A stretch of DNA of 26,966 nucleotides, from contig UQNV01000030.1 in assembly GCA_900542505.1 (NCBI GenBank), forward strand, positions 1 through 26,966. Direction: 5' to 3'. The first letter of the stretch is position 1; each line of letters opens with the position of its first letter. Under the pieces are notes generated by a model, which ran no database searches, was not told where the DNA came from, and saw nothing but the letters and a program-made list of their open reading frames with translations. This DNA is from an uncultured Alistipes sp. (GTDB taxonomy: Bacteria; Bacteroidota; Bacteroidia; Bacteroidales; Rikenellaceae). Made by a program: the position numbers and the translations under genes. Positions 5,730 to 13,860 of this stretch are shown piece after piece.

Positions 5730-8234
5730 ATGTTCTTTTTCCCCTCCCGCCCGGCGGCGCATCCGACCATCTATGCCTACGAAGATACCCACCCGCAATA
5801 CCGTGGGCTGCTGAAGGTCGGATACACCACCGTAGATGTGCAGCATCGCGTGGCGCAGCAATATCCAACGCTGCGGCCCGGAGCGCGCCCCTACCGTATT
5901 GTCTTCGAGGAGTCGGCCATGCGTGGCGACGGCACCTCGTTTACCGACCACGAGGTACACCGCGTGTTGCGACGAATGGGAGTGGAGAATCCCGAGGGTG
6001 AGTGGTTCCGTTGTACGGTTCGCGAGGTCCGGGCGGCGGTACGCTCCGTGCGGGAGCGGCGTGAAGCCGAGTTTCAACGCACGGAGCATTTTGCCATGCG
6101 CCCCGAGCAGGAGGCAGCCGTGGAGAAGACCTGCGAATATTTCCGTGCCTGCCGTGCCGACAACAACCGCACGCCGCATTTCCTCTGGAACTGCAAGATG
6201 CGCTTCGGCAAAACCTTCGCGGCCTACCAGCTGGCACGCCGCATGGGATGGAAACGGCTGCTGGTTCTAACCTTCAAACCCGCCGTGCAGAGTGCCTGGG
6301 AAGAGGATTTGCGCACGCATGTCGATTTCGAAGGGTGGCAGTTCCTGTCGCGCAATTCGGAACTGAACTACGAGACGGCCGACCACAACCGTCCGATCGT
6401 CTGCTTCGGGTCGTTTCAGGATTTTCTCGGACGCAGCAAGTCGGGCGGCATCAAGCTGAAGAACGAATGGGTACATGCCATCAACTGGGATTGTGTGATT
6501 CTCGACGAATATCACTACGGTGCTTGGCGCGACCATGCCAAGGATCTCTTCGAGAACGAAGACCGCCGCGAGCAGGCCTTTGCCGAAGGGGAAGGCCGCG
6601 ACTGGTTTGACGAGGAGGCGATGCCCATCACCACGGGAGCCTATCTCTATCTGTCGGGGACACCGTTTCGGGCCATCAGCTCGGGAGAGTTCATCGAGGA
6701 GCAGGTTTACAACTGGACCTACTCGGACGAGCAACGCGCCAAGACGTCGTGGAACGATGCCGACGGGCCGAACCCCTACGCCGCCCTGCCGCGCATGGTG
6801 ATGATGACCTATCAACTGCCCGACGAATTGCGACAGGTTGCCATCGACGGTGAGTTCGACGAATTCGACCTCAATCTCTTCTTTCGGGCCGAAGGCAATG
6901 GTGACGACGCCCGGTTCGTCTTCAAGAACGAGGTGCAGAAGTGGCTGGATCTGATTCGCGGCGCCTATGTCGAAAATATTGTTTCCGACTTGAAGCTGGG
7001 GCATTCACGGCCTCCGATGCCCTTCTCTCACGCCCCGCTGCTCTCGGTGTTGACACACACGTTCTGGTTCCTGCCATCGGTGGCGTCGTGTTATGCCATG
7101 CGGAATCTGCTCGCCGAGCGTCAGAACCGCTTCTATCAGGATTATCGGGTAGTGGTCGCTGCAGGGAGCAGTGCCGGGATCGGTGTCGATGCGCTGGCTC
7201 CCGTGTTGAAGGCCATGGGCAATCCTTTGGAGACGAAGACCATCACGCTGTCGTGCGGCAAACTGACGACGGGTGTGTCGGTGAAGCCCTGGTCGGGTAT
7301 CTTCATGCTGCGCAACTCATCAAGCCCCGAAACCTACTTCCAGGCGGCCTTTCGCGTGCAGACACCCTGGACGGTATGCAATGCCGACGGCGTTTCGCCC
7401 AACCGGGTGGATATTCTGAAACAGGAGTGTTACGTATTCGACTTTGCTCCCAACCGGGCATTGCGGCAAATTGCGGATTACAGCTGCCGGCTGAATGTCG
7501 AGGAGAATAATCCCGAACGCAAGGTCGAGGAGTTTATCTCGTTTCTTCCGGTGCTGGCCTACGACGGCAGTTCGATGAAGCAGATCGATGCCGCCGGGAT
7601 TCTCGACATCGCCATGAGCGGAACGACGGCGACCTTGCTGGCCCGTCGCTGGGAGAGTGCCCTGCTGGTCAATGTTGACAATGCGACGCTGCGGAGGTTG
7701 ATGGGGAATGCCGAGGCAATGGCTGCGCTGACGCGCATCGAGGGATTCCGCAACCTGAATCAGGACATTGAGACCATCATCAATAAATCGGAGGCGGTCA
7801 AGAAGGCGCGAAAGGAGACCCCGGACGAGGCAATAACCCCGCAGAAGAAACGGGAACTGACCGAGGAGGAGAAGGAGTACAAGAGCCTGCGGAAGCAGAT
7901 TCAGGAGAAACTGATTAAATTCGCTACGCGCGTACCGATATTCATGTACCTGACGGATTTCCGCGAGCGGAGCCTCTATGATGTCATCACGCAACTGGAA
8001 CCCGGATTGTTCAAGAAAGTAACGGGGCTGTCGGTCTCGGATTTCGAGCTGCTTGTGTCGCTCGACGTCTTCAATTCGGCGCTGATGAATGATGCTATCT
8101 ATAAGTTCAAGCGTTATGAGGACGCTTCGCTCGAGTATATCGGCATCAACAAACGCCCGGACGAGGAGATCGGTTTGTTCGACACCGTGCTTCCATCGGC
8201 GGAGTATAAGAGAACTCAAAAGTCTGCAAATTGA
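5730..8234 (+). CDS. GIY-YIG/T5orf172-like nuclease-helicase fusion, restriction subunit
   Basis: 834 residues. Residues about 12-110 look like a T5orf172/GIY-YIG nuclease domain: IYAY (14-17) and KVGYT (29-33) stand for the GIY and YIG strands, R40 for the catalytic Arg, with E60/E61, H74-E75 and the E-W-F triad at 91-93. A superfamily 2 helicase follows: motif I FGKT at 159-162, DEYH at 259-262 (DEAD/DEAH position), LSGTPF at 308-313 (motif III-like), and QAAFR at 538-542 (motif VI with the Arg finger) after a GVSV motif V. The C-terminal 250 residues include a charged, probably helical region near 690-730. The layout fits a translocating restriction enzyme that cuts through its N-terminal domain, working with the methylase at 2194. 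It is GC-rich like the methylase, although the AT-rich module now separates them. Start ATG 5730 is 3 bases after the TOPRIM stop. Confidence 0.8.
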   Translation: MFFFPSRPAAHPTIYAYEDTHPQYRGLLKVGYTTVDVQHRVAQQYPTLRPGARPYRIVFEESAMRGDGTSFTDHEVHRVLRRMGVENPEGEWFRCTVREVRAAVRSVRERREAEFQRTEHFAMRPEQEAAVEKTCEYFRACRADNNRTPHFLWNCKMRFGKTFAAYQLARRMGWKRLLVLTFKPAVQSAWEEDLRTHVDFEGWQFLSRNSELNYETADHNRPIVCFGSFQDFLGRSKSGGIKLKNEWVHAINWDCVILDEYHYGAWRDHAKDLFENEDRREQAFAEGEGRDWFDEEAMPITTGAYLYLSGTPFRAISSGEFIEEQVYNWTYSDEQRAKTSWNDADGPNPYAALPRMVMMTYQLPDELRQVAIDGEFDEFDLNLFFRAEGNGDDARFVFKNEVQKWLDLIRGAYVENIVSDLKLGHSRPPMPFSHAPLLSVLTHTFWFLPSVASCYAMRNLLAERQNRFYQDYRVVVAAGSSAGIGVDALAPVLKAMGNPLETKTITLSCGKLTTGVSVKPWSGIFMLRNSSSPETYFQAAFRVQTPWTVCNADGVSPNRVDILKQECYVFDFAPNRALRQIADYSCRLNVEENNPERKVEEFISFLPVLAYDGSSMKQIDAAGILDIAMSGTTATLLARRWESALLVNVDNATLRRLMGNAEAMAALTRIEGFRNLNQDIETIINKSEAVKKARKETPDEAITPQKKRELTEEEKEYKSLRKQIQEKLIKFATRVPIFMYLTDFRERSLYDVITQLEPGLFKKVTGLSVSDFELLVSLDVFNSALMNDAIYKFKRYEDASLEYIGINKRPDEEIGLFDTVLPSAEYKRTQKSAN

Positions 8235-8251
8235 CCAAGCTTTTGATTATT

Positions 8252-9109
8252 CTATTCGATAATCTGATTGATACGGCGGGTTTCGTATCGTATAACATCT
8301 TCTGTGCGTGCCATTAACTCATATTTATGATTGTGTATTTGAGTGCTGGATATTATCGTATCATTATAAATGGATTGGAATTTATCCGTAAATTGACTGT
8401 CTATTGGCAAAGAAATTATTTTAGGTATAGCACTTCTCTTGTTGTAACATTCCAGAAGGATGGGCGAAAATTTATATGCTTCATGCAAAATTTTTTGAGA
8501 CATTTGAGCCTGTTCAATAATATCTGCCGGTGTTGTCTTTTGTGTGATATTTGAAAATATCCCGCAGAAAAAAAGCAAATCAGCTATCAATGTCCCATAT
8601 TCTGCTAAAAATAGGGACATGCAATTTTTATATGCTTCTTCCTCTTCGGACGGATTTTCGATGATAAAATAAAGTGATGAACCTTGGGATTGAAACTCAA
8701 TATTCTGATTTATTGCTAATAATATAGATCTGGCTTTATCGTATGCTCCACGTTGCATTTCATTGACCGCTATAACAAATGATTGGATATCAAGTATTCT
8801 ATAATTGTCTATGAGCTGTTTTCGCAAGCTTTCCAGCCATGTTTGTTGTTGTGTGTATTTAATGGTTTTTACTTGTATATCTCTGACCTTGGAGTTCTCT
8901 TTTATCGTATAGTGCAATACGAGAAGGGTAATTAATCCTCCGATAATGGCACCTGCATAACTGCCCCAAAAGCCAATCCAATCGCTGGATTCCCCAACTA
9001 TGGGAATTAACCATGGTATCGGATTGGTGCAGTATAGTATTATATTTACAACAATAGGAGCAACGAGAATGATTGCAAAAATATATTTGTAATATTTTGA
9101 TTCCATCAT
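8252..9109 (-). CDS. Membrane-anchored protein of unknown function at the island edge
   Basis: 285 residues. Two N-terminal transmembrane helices are visible: about 9-27 (YIFAIILVAPIVVNIILY) and about 43-67, which contains the small-residue-rich GFWGSYAGAIIGG. A cytosolic, helix-rich domain of about 215 residues follows, without recognisable catalytic motifs. The W-x-G-F-W-G-S-Y type second helix is common in uncharacterised bacterial membrane proteins. It converges on the nuclease-helicase with only 17 bases between stops and no terminator there. AT-rich composition groups it with the NACHT-like gene and the ATPase-TOPRIM pair. ATG at 9109 (Met-Met; 9106 is also possible). A TACCTTTA octamer on the minus strand (plus-strand 9151-9158) is a fair -7 match. 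Role unknown; a membrane effector in defence is a guess from context only. Confidence 0.7.
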   Translation of the reverse strand: MMESKYYKYIFAIILVAPIVVNIILYCTNPIPWLIPIVGESSDWIGFWGSYAGAIIGGLITLLVLHYTIKENSKVRDIQVKTIKYTQQQTWLESLRKQLIDNYRILDIQSFVIAVNEMQRGAYDKARSILLAINQNIEFQSQGSSLYFIIENPSEEEEAYKNCMSLFLAEYGTLIADLLFFCGIFSNITQKTTPADIIEQAQMSQKILHEAYKFSPILLECYNKRSAIPKIISLPIDSQFTDKFQSIYNDTIISSTQIHNHKYELMARTEDVIRYETRRINQIIE

Positions 9110-9189
9110 CAGACCATTTGAGATTTCAAATCATATGAATGAACACGACTAATAAAGGTAGCGAAAAATCCTGAAAAGAACCAATATGT
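9110..9189. other. Right-hand junction of the defence island with the efflux operon
   Basis: Sequence changes here from AT-rich island DNA to very GC-rich chromosomal DNA. RND homology begins abruptly at about 9190 (residues I-K-T-L-V-E-A, which match the segment entering transmembrane helix 2 of AcrB). The reading frame upstream has a stop at 9172-9174 and no ATG. No integrase, tRNA or insertion-sequence end is visible at the joint. The opposite junction is outside the window. Confidence 0.6.
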
Positions 9190-11348
9190 ATCAAGACCCT
9201 CGTCGAAGCCATCATCCTGGTGGTGCTGGTCGTCTACGTCTTCCTGCAGAGTCTGCGTTCGACCTTCATCCCGGCACTCTCGATTATCGTCTCCCTGGTC
9301 GGGACCTTCGCCTTCCTGTATGCCGCGGGATTCAGCCTCAACATGCTGACGCTCTTTGCGCTGGTGCTGGTCATCGGTACGGTGGTCGATGACGCCATCG
9401 TCGTCGTGGAGGCCGTGCAGGCCAAGTTCGACGAGGGCTACCGCTCGGCCTACCGCGCCACGGTCGACGCCATGGACGGAATCACCTCGGCGCTGGTCAC
9501 CACGACCTTTGTCTTCATGGCCGTCTTCATCCCCGTGAGCTTCATCGGCGGGACGACCGGTACGTTCTACACCCAGTTCGGTCTGACGATGGCCGCCGCC
9601 GTGGCCATCTCGCTCATCAACGCCCTCACGCTCAGCCCGCCCTCTGCGCACTCATCATGACCCTGCATCAGAGCGCAGGCGAGGGCCGGCGGCTGAGCTT
9701 CTCGTCGCGTTTCCACATTGCGTTCGATGCCGCGTTCCACAGGCTGGTGTCGCGATACAAGTTCGGCGTGCAGTTCATGCTGCGCCGCAAGTGGCTGGCC
9801 GGTCTGCTGCTTGTTGTGGCGTGCGGGGGCTTTGCGCTCCTCATGTCGACGACCAAGACCGGTCTGGTGCCCAACGAGGATATGGGAACCGTCTTCATCG
9901 ACGTGCGCACCTCGCCCGGTAACAGCACCCGGCAGACCTGCATCGTCATGGAGCAGGTCGACAGCTGCCTGCGCACGATTCCCCAAATCGAGCTCCAGTC
10001 CAATACCACCGGCAACTCGATGCTGAGCGGACAGGGGGCCTGCAACGGCATGTTCACCATCCGGCTGAAGGATTGGAGCGAGCGTACGGACCGGGAGGAT
10101 GCCATCGATGCCGTGATGGATGAAATCAGCCGCCGCACGGCCTTCATCACCAGTGCCGACATCATGCCCTTCACCCGTCCGATGATTCCCGGATACGGCG
10201 TGAGCAGCGGATTCGAGGTCTATGTCCAGGACCAGAAGGGCGGCACGACCGAGGACCTGCTGAAATATACGCGCCAGTTCCTCGAGGCGTTGAACCGGCG
10301 TCCCGAAATCGGCCGGGCCACCACCTCGTTCGACACCAAGTTCCCGCAGTACCTGGTCGAGGTCGACGCGGCGCGCTGCAAGCGCAACGGCGTCTCTCCG
10401 GCCGATGTGCTGAGCACCCTCTCGGGCTATATCGGCGGCAACTATGCCTCGAACATGAACCGCTTCTCGAAACTCTACCGCGTGATGGTGCAGGCGCCGC
10501 CCGAGTACCGGCTCGATACCGAATCGTTGAACAACATCTTCGTGCGCAACGACGCGGGCGAGATGTCGCCCATTGCGCAGTATCTGACCCTGACCCGGGT
10601 GTATGGCTCGGAGGTGCTGACCCGTTTCAACCTCTTCTCCTCCATTCAGGTCAACGGTGCGCCGGCCTCGGGCTACAGCTCCGGACAGGCCATCGAGGCC
10701 GTGCGCGAGGTGGCCGCCGCAACGCTTCCGACCGGTTACGGCTACGAATTCGGCGGCATGTCGCGCGAGGAGTCCTCGACGGGCAATACCACGACGCTGG
10801 TCTTCATCATCTGTGTAGTCTTCATCTATCTGATTCTCTGCGCGCTGTATGAGAGCCTGTTCATCCCTCTGGCCGTTATCCTCTCCGTGCCGTTCGGTCT
10901 GGCGGGCAGCTTCCTCTTCGCCCGGATGTTCGGACTCGAGAACAACATCTACCTCCAGACGGGTCTTATCATGCTGATTGGCCTGTTGTCGAAGACGGCC
11001 ATCCTTCTGACGGAGTATGCCGCCGAGCGACGGCAGCATGGCATGAGCATCGCCCAGGCCGCCATCTCGGCTGCCAAGGTCCGTCTGCGCCCGATTCTGA
11101 TGACCTCGCTGACGATGATTTTCGGCATGCTGCCGCTGATGTTCGCGTCGGGTGTCGGAGCCAACGGCAATGCGTCCATCGGCGTGGGAACCGTCGGCGG
11201 CATGTTGATTGGCACGATTGCTCTGCTGTTCATCGTTCCGCCCCTGTTCATGGTCTTCCAGTACCTGCAGGAGCGGTGGATGCCCGGCCGAAACCTCGCA
11301 GAGTCCGACCCCGAATCTGTTCAACCGGAATCAAAATCTCGCGCATGA
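9190..11348 (+). pseudogene. RND multidrug efflux transporter (AcrB/MexB family), 5'-truncated and frameshifted
   Basis: About 719 codons remain of a roughly 1030-1060 residue inner-membrane proton/drug antiporter. The text starts at the AcrB-equivalent helix 2 (KTLVEAIILV) and retains the proton-relay motif VVDDAIVVVE and the C-terminal helix motif GLLSKTAILLTEYA, but the N-terminal third (first helix and porter subdomains) is missing. A second lesion lies between 9639 and 9640: restoring one G gives the expected family sequence LSPALCALIM, whereas the frame as written ends at 9658-9660. From 9657 the frame is intact to the stop at 11346-11348, which overlaps the ATG of the next gene (ATGA). 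The membrane-fusion partner expected upstream is absent from the window. Truncation by the island plus the deletion make it a non-functional remnant, unless the assembly is wrong. Confidence 0.85.
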
Positions 11349-12707
11349 AACGAATCGTCATAGCATTGTGCCTGCTCGCGGGGCTGGGTAGCTGCCAGAT
11401 ATATCGAACCTATCAGCGTCCCGAACTGCCCGAGGTCGACAGCCTTTTCCGGCAGCCCGTGCAGGGGGCCGACACGACGTCGCTCGCCGACCTCACCTGG
11501 CGGGAGCTCTTCACCGACTCCCGGCTGCAGCGGCTCATCGACTCGGGAATCATGAACAACAGCGACCTGCAGATTGCTCGGCTGCGTGTGGCGGAGGCCC
11601 GGGCCTCGCTCACGGCCTCGCGGTTGGCCTACCTTCCCTCCCTGTCGCTTACCCCGCAGGGGGGCGGTCAATGCTCCGGAGCATGCGCCGGCAACCCGCA
11701 CCTACGATTTGGCGGCAGCCGCCGAATGGGAGGTCGACCTCTTCGGAAAACTGCTCAACGAGAAGCGCGGGGCTGCGGCTGCGTTGGCCGGGCAGGAGGC
11801 TTACCGTCAGGCGGTCGAGACGCAGCTGGTGGCGACCGTCGCCAACAGCTACTATACGCTGCTGATGTTGGACCGGCAGCTGGAAATCACGCGCAGCACG
11901 TCGGAAGTCTGGGCCGAGAACGTGCGGGTTATGGAGGCGCTCAAACGGGCCGGCCAGACGACCGAGATGGCCGTGGCGCAGACCGTGGCGGAGCAGGTGT
12001 CGGTCGAGGCGTCGGTGCTTGCGCTCGAGCGTCAGGTTCTCCAGACGGAGAACGCGCTCTGCGTGCTGCTCGGCACGACGCCCCGGACCATCGACCGCTC
12101 GACGCTCGACGCTCAGCGGTTCCCCGATTCGCTCGCAGCGGGCATCCCGTTGCGTCTGGTGGACCGGCGCCCGGATGTGCGCCAGAGTGAAGCGGCTCTG
12201 GCCGAGGCCTATTATGCCACGAATACGGCCCGCTCGGCATTTTATCCGTCGATTACGCTCGGCGGCACCGCCGGATGGACCAACGCCGCGGGGGCGGCCA
12301 TCTCCAATCCGGGGCAATGGCTGTTCACGGCCGTCGGCTCGCTCGTCGAACCGCTCTTTGCACGGGGCAGAAACCGTGCGAATCTGAAAATCGCCCAGGC
12401 GCAGCAGCAGGAGGCTTTGGTGAACTTCCGGCAGAGTCTGCTGACGGCCGGTGCGGAGGTAAACGATGCGCTGGTCCAGTGGCAGACGGCCCGGCGGCGG
12501 CTCGAACTGGACAACCGGCAGGTCGAGGCCCTGCGGTCGGCATTGCGCAGCGCCGAACTCCTGATGCAGCACAGCTCGCAGAACTACCTCGAGGTGCTTA
12601 CGGCACGGCAGGCGCTTCTTCAGGCCGAGCTCGATGCCGCGTCGGATTGTTTCGATAAAATCCAGGGCATCATCAACCTCTACCATGCCCTGGGTGGGGG
12701 GTATTGA
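11345..12707 (+). pseudogene. NodT/OprM-type outer-membrane efflux lipoprotein, frameshifted
   Basis: The outer-membrane channel of the tripartite pump. It begins with a lipoprotein signal, MKRIVIALCLLAGLGSC, lipobox cysteine at 17, followed by the typical Tyr-x-Arg-Pro-x-Leu-Pro segment. The two outer-membrane-efflux repeats are present, including S-R-L-A-Y-L-P-S and, in the second, R-P-D-V-R-x-S-E-A-A-L and S-A-F-Y-P-S-I-T-L. The frame breaks in a run of six G at 11659-11664: with five, the protein would run on as LTPQGAVNAPEHAP and continue to the stop at 12707 (about 453 codons); as written it terminates early in another frame. The ATG overlaps the RND stop, the usual coupled arrangement. 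With the truncated transporter, this indicates loss of the whole pump. Confidence 0.85.
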
Positions 12708-13152
12708 GTCGTTCGTGCGGGTTTCAGCCCGCGGCAACGGCTCTTCCCGTTTGGTGGTGAGTCTCCGAACCCATCGGAGCCTCGCAGAGGATGTGTGGTA
12801 AATCCTTCGCAGGCGGCACTTCCGCACGGACGGTGGCGCTGCTCCGCGAAGGGACTGACGGCAACGCTCCCGCCCGGATATCCGGGCAGGTGTGTTGCCG
12901 TAGTTGTTGGGTTGCATTTGTTGTGCCTGCCCGGCCCGCTTCCCGCTGGCCCAATCGGCCGGAAGCGGGCCCCGGCCGGGATGAGCCTCCGGGCCCGGGT
13001 CACTCCCAATCGCACAGACCGCCGGCTCCGGCACCGGTTCCTCCCGCCCAATTTAATACTCGATTGATACCCCCTTGTCCCTTGGCGAGCGGACCTTGTG
13101 CGCACCGGATGCCGGCGGCTGAAGCGATTGTCGTTATGTCGTTTTGTCACTC
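12708..13152. other. Gene-free GC-rich gap with two strong hairpins
   Basis: No convincing gene lies between the convergent efflux remnant and the lipoprotein. Two inverted repeats stand out. At 12860-12899, GGCAAC/GTTGCC flanks the perfect 16-base palindrome GCCCGGATATCCGGGC (12872-12887). At 12933-12943 and 12961-12971, GGCCCGCTTCC pairs perfectly with GGAAGCGGGCC around a 17-base loop. Neither is followed by a T tract, but they could end transcription from either side. A small GCGGG/CCCGC hairpin lies just after the efflux stop (about 12717-12732). Confidence 0.45.
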
Positions 13153-13653
13153 TCAGGCGACGATGCGGACCCCGGTTCCGGGGTTGAGCTCCCTTGCCCC
13201 GAGATCGTCCCCGTGGTGGGCCTCCTCGGAGGTGGCAGGCTCCGCGTCGCGCTCAATCCGGATTTCGACCCGGCCGTTTTGGGCCGGTGCGATGGTGAGG
13301 CTTTCGGCCCACATCCGGTAATTTTCGCCACCCTCCTCCACATAGACGACGAAGAAAAGGGTGCGGGCGCCCGACGTGAGCCAACGTTCGTAGGAGAACC
13401 GGTAGCCGACCTCGCCCCCTTTGCGCGTGAGTGCGATATCGAGCGGCGCTGCGGTGCGCGTCTGCTTGAATTGTTCGTAACCCGCCGGGTCGAATATCAT
13501 GACGGGTGTCCCCTCGACGGGCGCTCCCTTCTGGTCGCGTACGGCGATTTGCACGGTGGCATCCTGCTCCGAGGGCGGGGTGTCGTCCTTCCTGCAGGCG
13601 GAGAGGAGCATCGCGCCTGCCAGCAGTGCTATGAGTGTTCGGTTCGGTTTTAT
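13153..13653 (-). CDS. Small lipoprotein with apparent loss of the ATG start (ATA)
   Basis: About 166 residues, unknown function. From the codon at 13651-13653 the frame reads (M)KPNRTLIALLAGAMLLSAC, an excellent lipoprotein signal with the lipobox Cys at residue 20, but that first codon is ATA, not ATG. The mature part (about 25-140) is beta-rich, with V-x-G-x-P-V-x-I-F-D near its start as in Ig-like or carboxypeptidase-regulatory-like domains, and ends in an acidic, His-containing tail. The only upstream in-frame ATG (13780-13782) lies before the probable promoter at 13733-13740 and would put 43 basic residues ahead of the signal peptide. The next internal ATG is inside the signal peptide core. 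So this is either a start-loss allele (G to A), a gene using a rare AUA start, or an assembly error. Confidence 0.6.
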   Translation of the reverse strand: MKPNRTLIALLAGAMLLSACRKDDTPPSEQDATVQIAVRDQKGAPVEGTPVMIFDPAGYEQFKQTRTAAPLDIALTRKGGEVGYRFSYERWLTSGARTLFFVVYVEEGGENYRMWAESLTIAPAQNGRVEIRIERDAEPATSEEAHHGDDLGARELNPGTGVRIVA

Positions 13654-13732
13654 GGTCTTGTCTTTTTTTGAGGCCCGGTGTCGGGTCGGCGGGGGAGCGC
13701 CGTCGGTCCGGGTTCGTGTCGTTATCCGGATG

Positions 13733-13740
13733 CAAAAGTA
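13733..13740 (-). promoter_or_regulatory. -7 promoter element of the small lipoprotein gene
   Basis: TACTTTTG on the minus strand fits TAnnTTTG. It directly follows the terminator hairpin 13743-13777, so the T-rich stretch serves both. No clear -33 box. Confidence 0.45.
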
Positions 13741-13742
13741 GG

Positions 13743-13777
13743 GCGTCCGTGCCGCTTTTGAGTTGCGACACGGACGC
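13743..13777 (-). terminator. Terminator hairpin downstream of the TPR regulator
   Basis: GCGTCCGTG (13743-13751) pairs perfectly with CACGGACGC (13769-13777) around a 17-base loop. Read on the minus strand it is followed by CCTACTTTTGC. It lies 84 bases past the regulator stop. Confidence 0.5.
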
Positions 13778-13860
13778 TTCAATCTAACAGTCCGGTATTA
13801 AATAACGTTGTAAATCAAATGTTTGGGCTCTTTCTTCCGCGGCGATTTCTAACACCGGCC

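Noticed and set aside
9567..11324. 585-codon minus-strand frame
   Set aside because: Antisense of the RND remnant, with His/Gln/Arg/Gly-biased composition and no family features. High GC produces long chance frames.
13153..13782. Longer lipoprotein starting at ATG 13782
   Set aside because: That ATG lies upstream of the terminator hairpin and the -7 element and would bury the lipoprotein signal behind 43 basic residues.
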